Assembly: GCA_025350465.1 (NCBI GenBank)
Contig: JANXXU010000006.1
Coordinates: 124,001-188,000 of the forward strand
Source of the DNA: Alphaproteobacteria bacterium
Lineage (GTDB): Bacteria > Pseudomonadota > Alphaproteobacteria > Micropepsales > Micropepsaceae
DNA length: 64,000 bases
Direction: 5' to 3'
Shown here: in pieces, positions 1 through 10,100 of the stretch
Position numbering within the stretch: the first letter of the stretch is position 1
Layout of the letters: each line of letters starts with the position of its first letter
Made by a program: the position numbers and the translations under genes
The notes under the pieces: generated by a model
The model's database searches: none
What the model saw: only the letters and a program-made list of their open reading frames with translations
What the model was told of the DNA's origin: nothing

Positions 1-652
1 GACCCCCGCCGACCGAACCATGCTGAACGACACCGGCACCGCCCGATTTTAGGACGCGCGCAAACTCGCGCGTATAGGCTTCGAACTGCGGCTTGTTGAT
101 ATGGACGAATACGTCGAACGACCAAATGGCGTCGACCGAGTTGTCTGCGACCCCGGCGAGATCGGTGCCGCTGCCCACCCGAAACTCGACGTTGCCGCAA
201 TGGGCGAACCGCGTGCGGCACTCCTCGACGCACGCCTCTGATATATCGATGCCTGTAAGTTTGCCGGCGCGCATCTGCAGCGCTTCGGTCCACCGTCCGC
301 CGCCCGGCCCGATCTCGACCACATTGCCGCCGCGTGGAATGTTCGGCGCCAGCAGCGTGTCGATCACCGACTGCTTCCAAGCGGGCGAATGCGTCCATTC
401 CTCGCCCTTGGCGCTCCAATCCCATTCGTTCCAAATGAGTTTGTTCATATCGGCGCTGTTCATGCCGGGCAAATTGCGCGCGCGTCGCCGACCGTCGGCC
501 AGCGCGAAGGACTTGTCGGCGACCGCACTGGCGAGGTAGTAGCAACCCATCAGGAACGTCCACACGAAACCGTTTTCTTTGAACGAACGCTGCAGCAGGC
601 GAAGCTTTGTCGACGTTCCAATTCGAGTTCGATTGTCGATGATGTCTTTCAT
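1..652 (-). CDS. class I SAM-dependent methyltransferase (partial, runs off left edge)
   Basis: Translating the reverse complement from the ATG at 652 gives MKDIIDNRTRIG...NVVEIGPGGGRWTEALQ...GIDISEACVEECRTRF...SFDVFVHI, with methyltransferase motif I (VEIGPGGG); open to the window edge. Confidence 0.85.
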   Translation of the reverse strand, partial: MKDIIDNRTRIGTSTKLRLLQRSFKENGFVWTFLMGCYYLASAVADKSFALADGRRRARNLPGMNSADMNKLIWNEWDWSAKGEEWTHSPAWKQSVIDTLLAPNIPRGGNVVEIGPGGGRWTEALQMRAGKLTGIDISEACVEECRTRFAHCGNVEFRVGSGTDLAGVADNSVDAIWSFDVFVHINKPQFEAYTREFARVLKSGGAGVVQHGSVGGG

Positions 653-678
653 GACGCCACTATTGCACGGGCCGTTGA

Positions 679-1083
679 ATGTCTGAACACCGGTGGCGCA
701 CACTGTCGAGGCAGCTGCTCGGCTTCGCGACGGTCGGAACGGCTTCGGCGTTGATCTACACGTTGGCGTCGAGCGCATTGGTGGCGATCGCCGGCTGGCA
801 GGCATGGGTCGCCAGCGTTGTCGTCTACGCGATGCTCATTCCGCCGGCTTATCTTGCGCAACGCAAGATTTCCTTTCAAACCGCCGAAGGCCATAAGGTT
901 GTTTTCACGCGCTATGTCGTGGCGACCGTGGGCGGTCTTGTTGCTGCGGCGGTTCTGGCACAGATCCTCCACGTGGCGCTCGCTCTGCCGGCGCTGGTTT
1001 CGTTTGCGCTGGTCGCGGTGACCATTGCGGCGTTCAATTTCGCCGTTCTCCGCCTTTGGGTTTTTCGCGACTTCGACGCCTGA
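679..1083 (+). CDS. GtrA-like family membrane protein (lipid-linked sugar flippase-like)
   Basis: 134 aa, four hydrophobic segments, GtrA-like layout (LLGFATVGTASALIYTL ... FNFAVLRLWVFRD). Confidence 0.8.
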   Translation: MSEHRWRTLSRQLLGFATVGTASALIYTLASSALVAIAGWQAWVASVVVYAMLIPPAYLAQRKISFQTAEGHKVVFTRYVVATVGGLVAAAVLAQILHVALALPALVSFALVAVTIAAFNFAVLRLWVFRDFDA

Positions 1084-1145
1084 ACGTGCATCCGCCGCCC
1101 GGCACGGGTATGGCGAAAGTCCCGAACTTCTGTTGATTATGATCC

Positions 1146-1844
1146 ATGTCCGAATGTGCCCAAGGCCCGAACAGCCAATACAATTTTGCCGCGCCCGATA
1201 GCCTGAGTGTGCGGGTTGCCGCGCGTGTCCGACGGCGCATGTACACGCGCTTCATGCGGAATTTCTCGCCGGACGAGCGCGACGATGTTCTCGACATCGG
1301 CGTGACCTCGGATCGTACGTACGAATCGTCGAACTATTTCGAGGCTTTTTACCCCTTCAAGCAGCGGGTGGTCGCCGCGGGCCTCGACGATGCCTCGTTC
1401 CTTGAACAAGCATACCCGGGCGTGAAATTCGTGTTTGCCAATGCGCTCAACCTGCCGTTCCGCGACCGTTCGTTCAGCTTTGTTCACTGTGCGGCTGTTT
1501 GGGAGCATGTGGGGAGCGCCGAACGTCAGGCGGCCATGTTGGACGAATGTCTGCGCGTCGCGCGCCGCGGCGTTTGTCTCACGACGCCGAACCGGTGGTT
1601 TCCGATCGAAGTCCACACGCAGATCCCTCTGTTGCATTGGCTCCCCAAGCGCCTTCACCGGGGAATTCTCGCAAGAACGAAATTTCATGCGCTGGCGCTG
1701 GAGAGCAACTTGAATCTGATGACGGGAAGCGAGATCAGGGTTCTTGCCAAGCGCCACCCTTCCTGGTCCTTCAAGCTCGAGTACGAAACGCTCCTGGGCT
1801 GGCCCAGCAATATCCTGTGCTTCGCGCACAGGCGCGGCTCATGA
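1146..1844 (+). CDS. class I SAM-dependent methyltransferase
   Basis: DDVLDIGVTSD, NALNLPFRDRSFSFVHCAAVWEHV, CLTTPNRWFPIEVHT motifs. Confidence 0.8.
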   Translation: MSECAQGPNSQYNFAAPDSLSVRVAARVRRRMYTRFMRNFSPDERDDVLDIGVTSDRTYESSNYFEAFYPFKQRVVAAGLDDASFLEQAYPGVKFVFANALNLPFRDRSFSFVHCAAVWEHVGSAERQAAMLDECLRVARRGVCLTTPNRWFPIEVHTQIPLLHWLPKRLHRGILARTKFHALALESNLNLMTGSEIRVLAKRHPSWSFKLEYETLLGWPSNILCFAHRRGS

Positions 1845-3562
1845 ATTTGCGAACGCTACGGAGCCTCGCATTTCCGCAACTCACGCCGCGCGTGACGTTG
1901 GGAATTGTGATTGCGACCTCTGCGTTGTCGCTCTTGTTTCGTTCGGCGATTCCGATTTCGGCCGGCGCCGATAATGTCGGCGATGATGCGCTCTTCGTTC
2001 ACCTGGCGACGCACATCCTGGACGGCCAATGGCTCGGCACGTACGACATACGGACTCTGATCAAAGGTACATTTTATCCGATCTTCGTCGCGGCGAGTTA
2101 TGTCCTCGGGCTTCCGCTGAAGACCGCCGAGCAAATGGCCTACCTTGCCGCCGCGGGTGGTGCCGCGTGGCTATTGTGGCGTCTATCGGCGTCAAGGGCG
2201 CTGGCCGTCGTCGCGTTCGTCCTGCTGGCGTTCAATCCCGCGCTTTGGCATCCCAGCCTTGCACGCGTCCTTCGGGATGCTCTCTACGTTAGCGTCAGTC
2301 TCGCGGTATTTTCGGTTGCGGCGCTTGTGCTGTTCGACACGCAGAAGTCGGCAACGCGGCGCCTCATGCTGTTGTTCGGCTTCGGTATTCTGTTTGCGGC
2401 CTATTGGCTGACGCGCGAAGAGAGCGTTTGGCTTTATCCGGCACTCGCGGTGCTCGCGCTCGGCGCCGTCGCGCTGCGGTTCCTGACGGGGAGCAAAGAT
2501 CGGATCGCTGTGCTGAAAGCCGCCTCCGTATCGATCGCAATTGAGGGCGCCACTGTCGCGGCCGGTTTCGTTCTTCTCGCCGGTACGGTCGCCACCCTCA
2601 ACTATGTCTACTACGGCGTCTTTCTGACCAACGAGATCCGCGAGGGGACGTTTGCCTCGGCCTACGGCGCATTGATGCGCATCGAGCCGGACCACTGGCA
2701 GCGCTACGAGGCCTTTCCTGATGACGTGGCCGAAAAGGCCTATGCGGTGAGTCCAGCCGCCCTCGAACTCAAGCCGCACTTCGATGCGGAAGCGAAACAG
2801 TGGACCGGGGTCAACTGTTCGAGCATGAAGTTGAGCCCGTGCCCCTCCGGCCCCGGCGGTTGGTTGATCTGGGCCCTTCGAGATGCCATCGCCGGCGCGG
2901 GCTACTATCGCAACGGTGCCGCGGGGCAGGCGTTCCAGACGCGCTTGGCGTCGGAGATCAACGCGGCGTGCGATTCCGGGCGCCTTCGCTGTCTGCCTGC
3001 GCGATCGACGATGGCGCCCCCTTTTCGCCGCGAATACATCGCGCCGACTCTGGCGTCGACAGGAAGCAGCCTGGGCGTACTGTTGGGCTGGCGCGGCAGG
3101 TTGATCGGCGCGGGTGCAAGCCGTGGATCACCTGAGCAACTGCAATTGTTCAGGCAAATCGTCGGACGCGTGTCGCCGACCAAGCCCCAAGAACCCGCGA
3201 CACTCGATCAGGTGCTGATCGCCGCCATGCGCCCTCTGTCTTCCGCTTATTATTTCATTCTGCAAACGCTTGTCGTCACCGGGGCTCTTGGTGTCGGACT
3301 GACCGCAATGCGCCTTCGCGCGATGGGGTCGAACGCGGCACTCTTGACGGTGGCGATGGCAGCCGCCGTCGCGGTTATGGCGCGGTGCATGCTGGTCGCC
3401 TACATCGACGCGACGTCATTCACGGCGGTGCAAATGCTTTACCTCGTCGAGGCCTCGCCCTTTCTGATGCTCTTCGCCCTGGTCGGCACCTACCTGGGAC
3501 TGCGATCGTTGCGAGATATGCGATCTCGTGACGTGCGCCCGGGGGGTGTCGCCTCATCATGA
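1841..3562 (+). CDS. polytopic membrane protein, putative GT-C-type glycosyltransferase (paralog A)
   Basis: ATG at 1841 overlaps previous stop (ATGA); many TM segments; acidic DD motif after first TM (NVGDDALFVHLA); strongly similar to next ORF. Confidence 0.65.
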   Translation: MNLRTLRSLAFPQLTPRVTLGIVIATSALSLLFRSAIPISAGADNVGDDALFVHLATHILDGQWLGTYDIRTLIKGTFYPIFVAASYVLGLPLKTAEQMAYLAAAGGAAWLLWRLSASRALAVVAFVLLAFNPALWHPSLARVLRDALYVSVSLAVFSVAALVLFDTQKSATRRLMLLFGFGILFAAYWLTREESVWLYPALAVLALGAVALRFLTGSKDRIAVLKAASVSIAIEGATVAAGFVLLAGTVATLNYVYYGVFLTNEIREGTFASAYGALMRIEPDHWQRYEAFPDDVAEKAYAVSPAALELKPHFDAEAKQWTGVNCSSMKLSPCPSGPGGWLIWALRDAIAGAGYYRNGAAGQAFQTRLASEINAACDSGRLRCLPARSTMAPPFRREYIAPTLASTGSSLGVLLGWRGRLIGAGASRGSPEQLQLFRQIVGRVSPTKPQEPATLDQVLIAAMRPLSSAYYFILQTLVVTGALGVGLTAMRLRAMGSNAALLTVAMAAAVAVMARCMLVAYIDATSFTAVQMLYLVEASPFLMLFALVGTYLGLRSLRDMRSRDVRPGGVASS

Positions 3563-5310
3563 GAGTGTCATCGCCAGGGTGCTTAGCCCTTCCGTCGCTC
3601 ACGCCACGCTTGACATTCGCGATTGTACTTGTCGTCTCTCTTTTGTTGCTCTTGTTCCGCTCTGCCATTCCGGTTAGCGCCGAAGGCTATTTGATCCAGG
3701 ACGATGCGCTATTCGTGCGCCTCGCCCACAACATCCTACAAGGTCAGTGGCTGGGCCCCTTTGACAATCTGACGCTTGCGAAAGGGGCGTTCTATCCACT
3801 CTTTATTGCAACATCGAGGATGGTGGGGCTCCCGCTGAAGATAGCGGAGCAACTGTTTCACCTTAGTTGCGCCGGCATCGCGGCGTATGCGATTTGGCGT
3901 TTCTCACGCTCGCGTGGATTTAGTGTCGCCGCCTTCGCGCTGCTCGCGGCAAATCCACTATTCTGGCATCCGATCTTCGCCCGTGTACTGCGCGAGAACA
4001 TTTATGTCGGCGAAGGATTGGCGCTGATCGCGCTTGCGTCGCTAGTGGCATTTGGCACGCGTGCCGGCGACCGGCCGCGCCTTTCGCGCGTCGCGCTCCT
4101 GTTCGCGTTCGGCCTCGCCTTTGCCGCTTATTGGCTGACGCGCGAAGAGAGCGTGTGGCTCTACCCATCGCTCACCGTCATAGCTCTTGGTGGCGTTCTA
4201 GAGCGCTTCTGTGCCTGGCGCGACCGCGGCACGCCGCCTGTTGAATGGGTCGAGATTGCGTCCTCCGTCGCGGGCCAAGCAGCGATTGCGTTCGGTGGCT
4301 TTGCCGCGCTTGCCGGTACGATCGCGGTATTGAACTACAATGCCTATGGCGTTTTCCTCACGAACGAGTTCCGCGAAGGCAATCTGGAATCGGCCTTTGG
4401 CGCTCTCATGCGAATCAAGCCCGCCGTATGGACGCCGTATTTGGTCTTCCAAGATGATGTCGCACAGCGTGCATATGCCGTTAGCCCTGCCGCCGCCGAG
4501 TTAAAGCCCGGCCTTGAGGGTCCCTCCGGAGAGGACTTTCGTGTATGGGGGTGCCGAGTTCTTGGTATCACGCCGTGTCCGCGATCGTTTGCCGGAGGCT
4601 GGTTTGTTTGGGCCTTGCGCGATGCGGTGCGTGACGCGGGCTACTATCACTCGGCGCCAGAGGCACAAGCGTTCTACGCGCGGCTCGCGACCGAAGTTAA
4701 TGCGGCGTGCGACACGAAGGAACTCCAGTGCCTAGCAGCGCGTTCGACGATGACACCGCCATTTCGCAGCGACTATCTTGGGCGCGGTTTTCAATCGTTT
4801 TTGGGTTCATTAGGCGTTCTCTTCGGAGCGCGGCCGGTCGCTGTCGGCACAGCGCCGAGCAAAGGACGGGAGGATCAGGTAACTCCATTCCGCGACGTTG
4901 CCGGGCGAATCGCGCCGCCGGAGGGCGGCGGCGCCGGTGTGGCACCGTCTTGGGCGATTGAAGAAGAATCATGGACGGTCATGCGAGCTTTCGCCGAAAT
5001 ATACCGCCTAGCTGTTTGGGTTCTGTTAGGCGTCGGTACGCTGGGCTTTTTGCTCGTGCTCGTGCGTTATCGCGTAGCCATGAGTAACATCCCGCTGGTC
5101 ACACTCGCCCTTGCCGCAGGTGGTGCCGTCATCGTACGCGCCGCACTCGTTGCTTACATTGACGTCTCTTCATGGCACGCCGTCAACGAGCTTTATCTTT
5201 CGCCCGCGTCACCCTTTGTGCCAATGTTTGGACTCGTTGGTGCGTTTGTCGGATTGGCCGCGCGCAAAAGTCTCCGCACCAGGAGCGCAGTGCCGACTCT
5301 TCCACGATGA
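3559..5310 (+). CDS. polytopic membrane protein, putative GT-C-type glycosyltransferase (paralog B)
   Basis: 583 aa; shares FRSAIPxSA, DDALFVxLA, YWLTREESVWLYP, YGVFLTNExREG, ARSTMxPPFR with paralog A; ATGA overlap. Confidence 0.65.
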   Translation: MRVSSPGCLALPSLTPRLTFAIVLVVSLLLLLFRSAIPVSAEGYLIQDDALFVRLAHNILQGQWLGPFDNLTLAKGAFYPLFIATSRMVGLPLKIAEQLFHLSCAGIAAYAIWRFSRSRGFSVAAFALLAANPLFWHPIFARVLRENIYVGEGLALIALASLVAFGTRAGDRPRLSRVALLFAFGLAFAAYWLTREESVWLYPSLTVIALGGVLERFCAWRDRGTPPVEWVEIASSVAGQAAIAFGGFAALAGTIAVLNYNAYGVFLTNEFREGNLESAFGALMRIKPAVWTPYLVFQDDVAQRAYAVSPAAAELKPGLEGPSGEDFRVWGCRVLGITPCPRSFAGGWFVWALRDAVRDAGYYHSAPEAQAFYARLATEVNAACDTKELQCLAARSTMTPPFRSDYLGRGFQSFLGSLGVLFGARPVAVGTAPSKGREDQVTPFRDVAGRIAPPEGGGAGVAPSWAIEEESWTVMRAFAEIYRLAVWVLLGVGTLGFLLVLVRYRVAMSNIPLVTLALAAGGAVIVRAALVAYIDVSSWHAVNELYLSPASPFVPMFGLVGAFVGLAARKSLRTRSAVPTLPR

Positions 5311-5339
5311 TACAGGATATGCCACGGCGGTTTTGATAA

Positions 5340-6344
5340 ATGCAGAAAATCTTTCTTCACATCGGGATGCACAAGACTGGCACGACGGCATTTCAATCGT
5401 TTTGCGCATCGCACACGACCGAGTTGCGGCGACAAGGGTTCTTCTACCCTCAGACCGGCCGCCCAAGGGCGAAGGACATTTCATATGGTCATCATCTGTT
5501 GCCTTGGTCACTCACTAGACACTTCACGAGTCCAGAATTTTGGCCTACGGACCTGAATGAGCTTCCTGAAATTTGGGATCATTTGCGGGCGGAGATAGTC
5601 GCCTCTGCCTGTCCAAACATAATAATTACATCCGAGGAGTTTGACACGTTGAACGACGACCAGGTGCGCTTCGTATGCGCGACGCTGGACGGATTCGACC
5701 TCCACCCGATCATCTATCTGCGGAAATTGGATGAGTTCGTGCAGGGCATGTATTCCACCGACGTCATTTTCAATGGTGAGGTGGGAACAATTGCTGACTA
5801 CCTGACTCGCGTGCGCACGCCGCTCGATTACAAAAAAATAATCGATCCTTGGGCGCGCTATGCTGATAGATTACCCGCCGTTCGCTTTTATTCGCCACTG
5901 CTTTCGAAGCACGCGAATATAGTCGACGATATAGCAGCTAACATGGGACTTGCTTTGACCGGCCTTTCTCCGAACGTGTTCGAACGAGTCAACGTCGGGT
6001 CTTGGCCGTGGTACGTTGTTGAGGTCAGTCGCCAAATGAATCAGTGCGGCACTCCCTCTGATCTTGTTGTCAAATTTGCCTTCATAATCCGAGAAATTGC
6101 GGGCCCAGAGGCGCACTACAGCCTCATGCTTCCCAGTAACGCAACATTGCTCAATCAAGCCGGGCTTGAGTCAGCCGAGCGTCTTCAGGAGGTTGGCTTA
6201 ATATCGTGGGTTCCATCGTTCCTTCGGGAGAACTCAGTCGTCGATACGGATGAAAACTGGCTCGACACTCACGCTGCAGAGCACGCGGCGCTGACCTGCG
6301 TGCTCCAACAAATGTCGAACGTCGTGGGGCAGCAGATATCGTAA
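5340..6344 (+). CDS. sulfotransferase-like protein
   Basis: N-terminal FLHIGMHKTGTTAFQSF resembles a PAPS 5'-phosphosulfate binding motif. Confidence 0.65.
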   Translation: MQKIFLHIGMHKTGTTAFQSFCASHTTELRRQGFFYPQTGRPRAKDISYGHHLLPWSLTRHFTSPEFWPTDLNELPEIWDHLRAEIVASACPNIIITSEEFDTLNDDQVRFVCATLDGFDLHPIIYLRKLDEFVQGMYSTDVIFNGEVGTIADYLTRVRTPLDYKKIIDPWARYADRLPAVRFYSPLLSKHANIVDDIAANMGLALTGLSPNVFERVNVGSWPWYVVEVSRQMNQCGTPSDLVVKFAFIIREIAGPEAHYSLMLPSNATLLNQAGLESAERLQEVGLISWVPSFLRENSVVDTDENWLDTHAAEHAALTCVLQQMSNVVGQQIS

Positions 6345-6406
6345 GGAACGAGTGCGTCGGGGAGAACATTCATCTCGACGCAGAAAACCCATACCGGTGA
6401 AAAGCA

Positions 6407-7153
6407 ATGAATCTGGACGACGTCAGTAAGCTCTGGACCGAGTATCGAAATGCTCCGGTGAGCCAGGTGTTTCATCCGAATGATGAAATGCGCACGAAAG
6501 GCCAATCTTGGTATTTTCCTGTGGGGGAATCCGCAGTTTCCGTCATCAGCGCTGCGTTGGCCGCCGCGCCGACGCTCAAAATAAATTCTGCTGCCGACTT
6601 TGGTTGCGGATACGGCCGAGTGTCGCGCCACCTGCGAGCGTACTTACCGCGCGCGCGCCTTTACTATCTTGACATCGATATCGCCGCGACCGAGTTCTGC
6701 GCAACCGAGTTTGGTGGCATAGCTATGCCATCATCTGAGAATCTGTCCGATGTGAAGTTACCGAACCAGCTCGATCTAATTTGGGTAGGGTCCGTATTCA
6801 CGCACTTGGACCATCCGCAGATGCAAATATTGTTTGAACGCCTGTTTGAATCACTGGCGCCAAATGGTGCGCTGATGATCACTACTCACGGATCACGATG
6901 CATTGAGATGGCAAAGCAATATCCCTACATCTCCGCCGAAAAGTGGCAAAAGATCGTTACCAGCTACAACGAGACGGGCTTTGGTTATGAGCGCTATGCC
7001 GATCCAAACCTGCCTGCTGAATGGGGCGTGTCGCTCATTTCGCCGGGACGCGTGTGGGACTTAGGCCGCAAGCCCTCATCTCGGCTTGTCTTCTATAAGG
7101 AGGCTGGGTGGGCAGACCACCAAGATGTCGTGGCTTGGACGCGGCTGGACTAG
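6407..7153 (+). CDS. class I SAM-dependent methyltransferase
   Basis: AADFGCGYGRVSRHL motif I; YYLDIDIAATEFC; DLIWVGSVFTHLD. Confidence 0.8.
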   Translation: MNLDDVSKLWTEYRNAPVSQVFHPNDEMRTKGQSWYFPVGESAVSVISAALAAAPTLKINSAADFGCGYGRVSRHLRAYLPRARLYYLDIDIAATEFCATEFGGIAMPSSENLSDVKLPNQLDLIWVGSVFTHLDHPQMQILFERLFESLAPNGALMITTHGSRCIEMAKQYPYISAEKWQKIVTSYNETGFGYERYADPNLPAEWGVSLISPGRVWDLGRKPSSRLVFYKEAGWADHQDVVAWTRLD

Positions 7154-7187
7154 CGACTGCGGCGACTCATCGACAAAAAAAGGCAAC

Positions 7188-10100
7188 TCACGATTGCTTT
7201 GCACATTCTGTGCGCTCAGCCTCAAGAACCTCAAATTGGTTCTTGAGTTCGTCCAAGTATTCGCTCTGACGTTTCTTAGTCGATTCGTCAGAGCCAAATT
7301 TCTCTAAGCAGTAACTTTGAACACGTTGGATTTCGTCGACTTGACGATCGCTTCTGGTCTGACTGGTAACGCCCTGGGCGTGGCGACGATGCAGGTTCAG
7401 TGATGAGGCGCAATAGCCGACCTTGCCATCGATCGCGCACGCGGCCAGATATAGAAGCCAATCGCCAGCCAGCTTGTAATCTGTCAGCGCTTCTTGGCGC
7501 TGCTCCAGGACTCTCGCGAGCCTGTCCCGGCGCCACAATACCGCCGATACATTGAGGATGAGGTTCCTCTGCGATAGATACTTGCGGGCAAAATTCGCAG
7601 ACGATTCAACAAGATCGTGACTGAGAGCGTCACTCGCGACGCGCGAATAGTAGTCCTTGTAAGTCGCCCGCAGCGGTCGGCCATTGCCGTCAATCGCCCC
7701 GGAGTCCGAGAAAGCGAGGGTCATTTCGGGATCATCGAAGAACGAACTCATTCGTTCCAAAAATCCGAGGTCGGCCAAGTCGTCGGCCTCGGCGATCCAG
7801 ATCAAATCTCCTCGCGCCTTTGCAACACCCTTTGCCCATTGCGAAAAAACATTGCCAGAGTTTTGATCGTTCGCAATCAAGTGAATCTCGCGTCGCGCGG
7901 CGAGGGCGATACTCTCAGCGGCGTGAATGCTGCCGTCTGTCGAGTGATCATCCAGCACGATAATTTCGAAAACCGGATGTGTCTGACCAAAGATGCTGGC
8001 CAGTCGATCATGTAGGTATCTTGCATAATTGTAGTTCGGAACTATCACCGAAACGCGCTTAAGCGTTGCCTCAAGGCGTTCTGCAAGCTCGAACGCATAA
8101 TCGTCGAACGAGAAGCGCTTTACTACGACGTTTCGAATCTCTCGCCCCTGCTTAATGAGCGCACTCTTGTCCTGTTGCAGCGTTCGGACGATTGCCTGGC
8201 TCAAAGCAATCGTGTCGCCATTTGGCACCAACTGTCCGAGTTTATCGGCGCCTAGCAGATCGACAAACCCGCCTGCACCTTCAAAGCCGATGACTGGCAT
8301 GCCCAACGAAAGCGCCTCGAGGACCACTGAAGGGAATGGATCCTCGCGAGACGTGAGCGCGAAGACGTCCGCCGCCGACAGGAGTCTCGCAACATCGCTA
8401 CGCTGCCCCAAGAAGTGAACATTGCGCGGTAGCGAGCCTTGCGCATACCAAATCTCGAAGCCGCGCTCAAGTTTTCCAACCCACAGAAAATGCACGTTGG
8501 GAATCTTGTCTGCGACAAGTTGCGCGGTCGCGCAGAACAAGTCGACTCCCTTCCGCAAGTCCCCGTAGCCCACGTTGACCACAAATTGCGTATCATTTCG
8601 CAGCTGAAGTTCTGCGATCACGCTTTCTCTAGCACCGGGTACCGTGAGGAGGCGGTGGTAAATTCCTTGAGGCCGGATCATTGCTTTCGAAGGCGAGAGC
8701 GCCAGTGTTTCGAAGAACGCTTCGCGCACTGATGCCGCGGGAAAAACGACCTCGTTCGCAAAGGCCGCGATGAGCCTTGCTTCTGCCTCAAGGTTTTTTT
8801 CAAGAATGATACGCGGCATTTCGTGAACGAGGGACAGTACTCGTGCCCCCGCGTCATGTAGCGCCTGAACTGCATTTCCTGTGCCGACGGTGTTTGTTAT
8901 GGCGCAGATGTATCCGTCTTCTGTTGCCTGGCGCGCCGCTGTGGCGAGGCTCAACCGGTCCGGGGCGATGACGACCGGTGCGATTTCGCGGTAACGCGGC
9001 GCTAGCTCACCGTCAGCGCAAAGAAGCACGCGCACATTGAAACCGAACTGTTGACTCAGCGTCTTCGCAAGATTCAACAGCAATAGTTGAGCACCGGCTG
9101 GAAACGCGTCGTGACCAACCAAAAGAATTTTCTTCTGTCCGGATTGCATTCCAACACCACTGATGGCGCGTGCCGTCGCGTTGAGGTACGCACTGCCAAA
9201 ATGGATGTCAGGCTCGAGATATGTGCCTTCGGCCCACTCGTTCCACGCATTGATGAACACGAGGCTTTCGCCATGAAACAAATTTACATTGGCATACGAG
9301 ATGGCTTTATCCAGCCAAGCCCCATATTTCTGCGGGGTTGATGCGATAATGCTCAACCCTTGCCCCTGGCGCCGCGCATCATTGTCCCAAGAGGGAAAGA
9401 CAGTCTTGATGAGGGGAAAATGCGGCGGCGGCTCGGTCGTTGCCGCAGCGATGATGTCGTCATAGCGATAGACGCGGCCGGAGAATTCCTCGTCGAAGAG
9501 GTCGCAAGCGGAGTTGGCGGGGGCAACATTTTTCACAACTTTATGCGGCGGAAATTCGACTGCACCGTCAAATCCGAAGCTCATGGGGTCGACATTGTCG
9601 AACGCTTGCGCCATGAGGATCAAAGGGTGCTCGCCATGGCGTGATTCAAACAGCTTACGCCAATGCGCAAGAGTCTCCTTGGGTTCGGGGATTACGTCAG
9701 GTCGATAGAGTATGACGAGCGGCCGCCCCCTCAGGCGGATATAGCGCGGGTCAGCAAAATGTCTCGCGAGGTCGTCGATGAGCGCTTCCGCGTCCTCACG
9801 TCGATAATCTTGCTGAATTAGGATCTCAGTCTCGGCCCCGTCCCAGCGGCGTGTCCAATTTTCGTTCGCCCAGAGAATACAAAACGGAAAATCGATTTCT
9901 CGACGTGAAAGGAAATCCTCAGTCGGCTTTTGCAGCAAACGTTGGCCGTTGAAATTATAGTAGTAAAAACAGAATCCGTGCAGTCCAGCTGCTTTAGCGG
10001 CCTCGACTTGACGGGGAAGAATGTCTGGCCTGGACAGATCATAAAAGCCGAAATCTCTGGGCACGCGGGGTTGATAGTGACCGACGAAGCGCGGCGTGCC

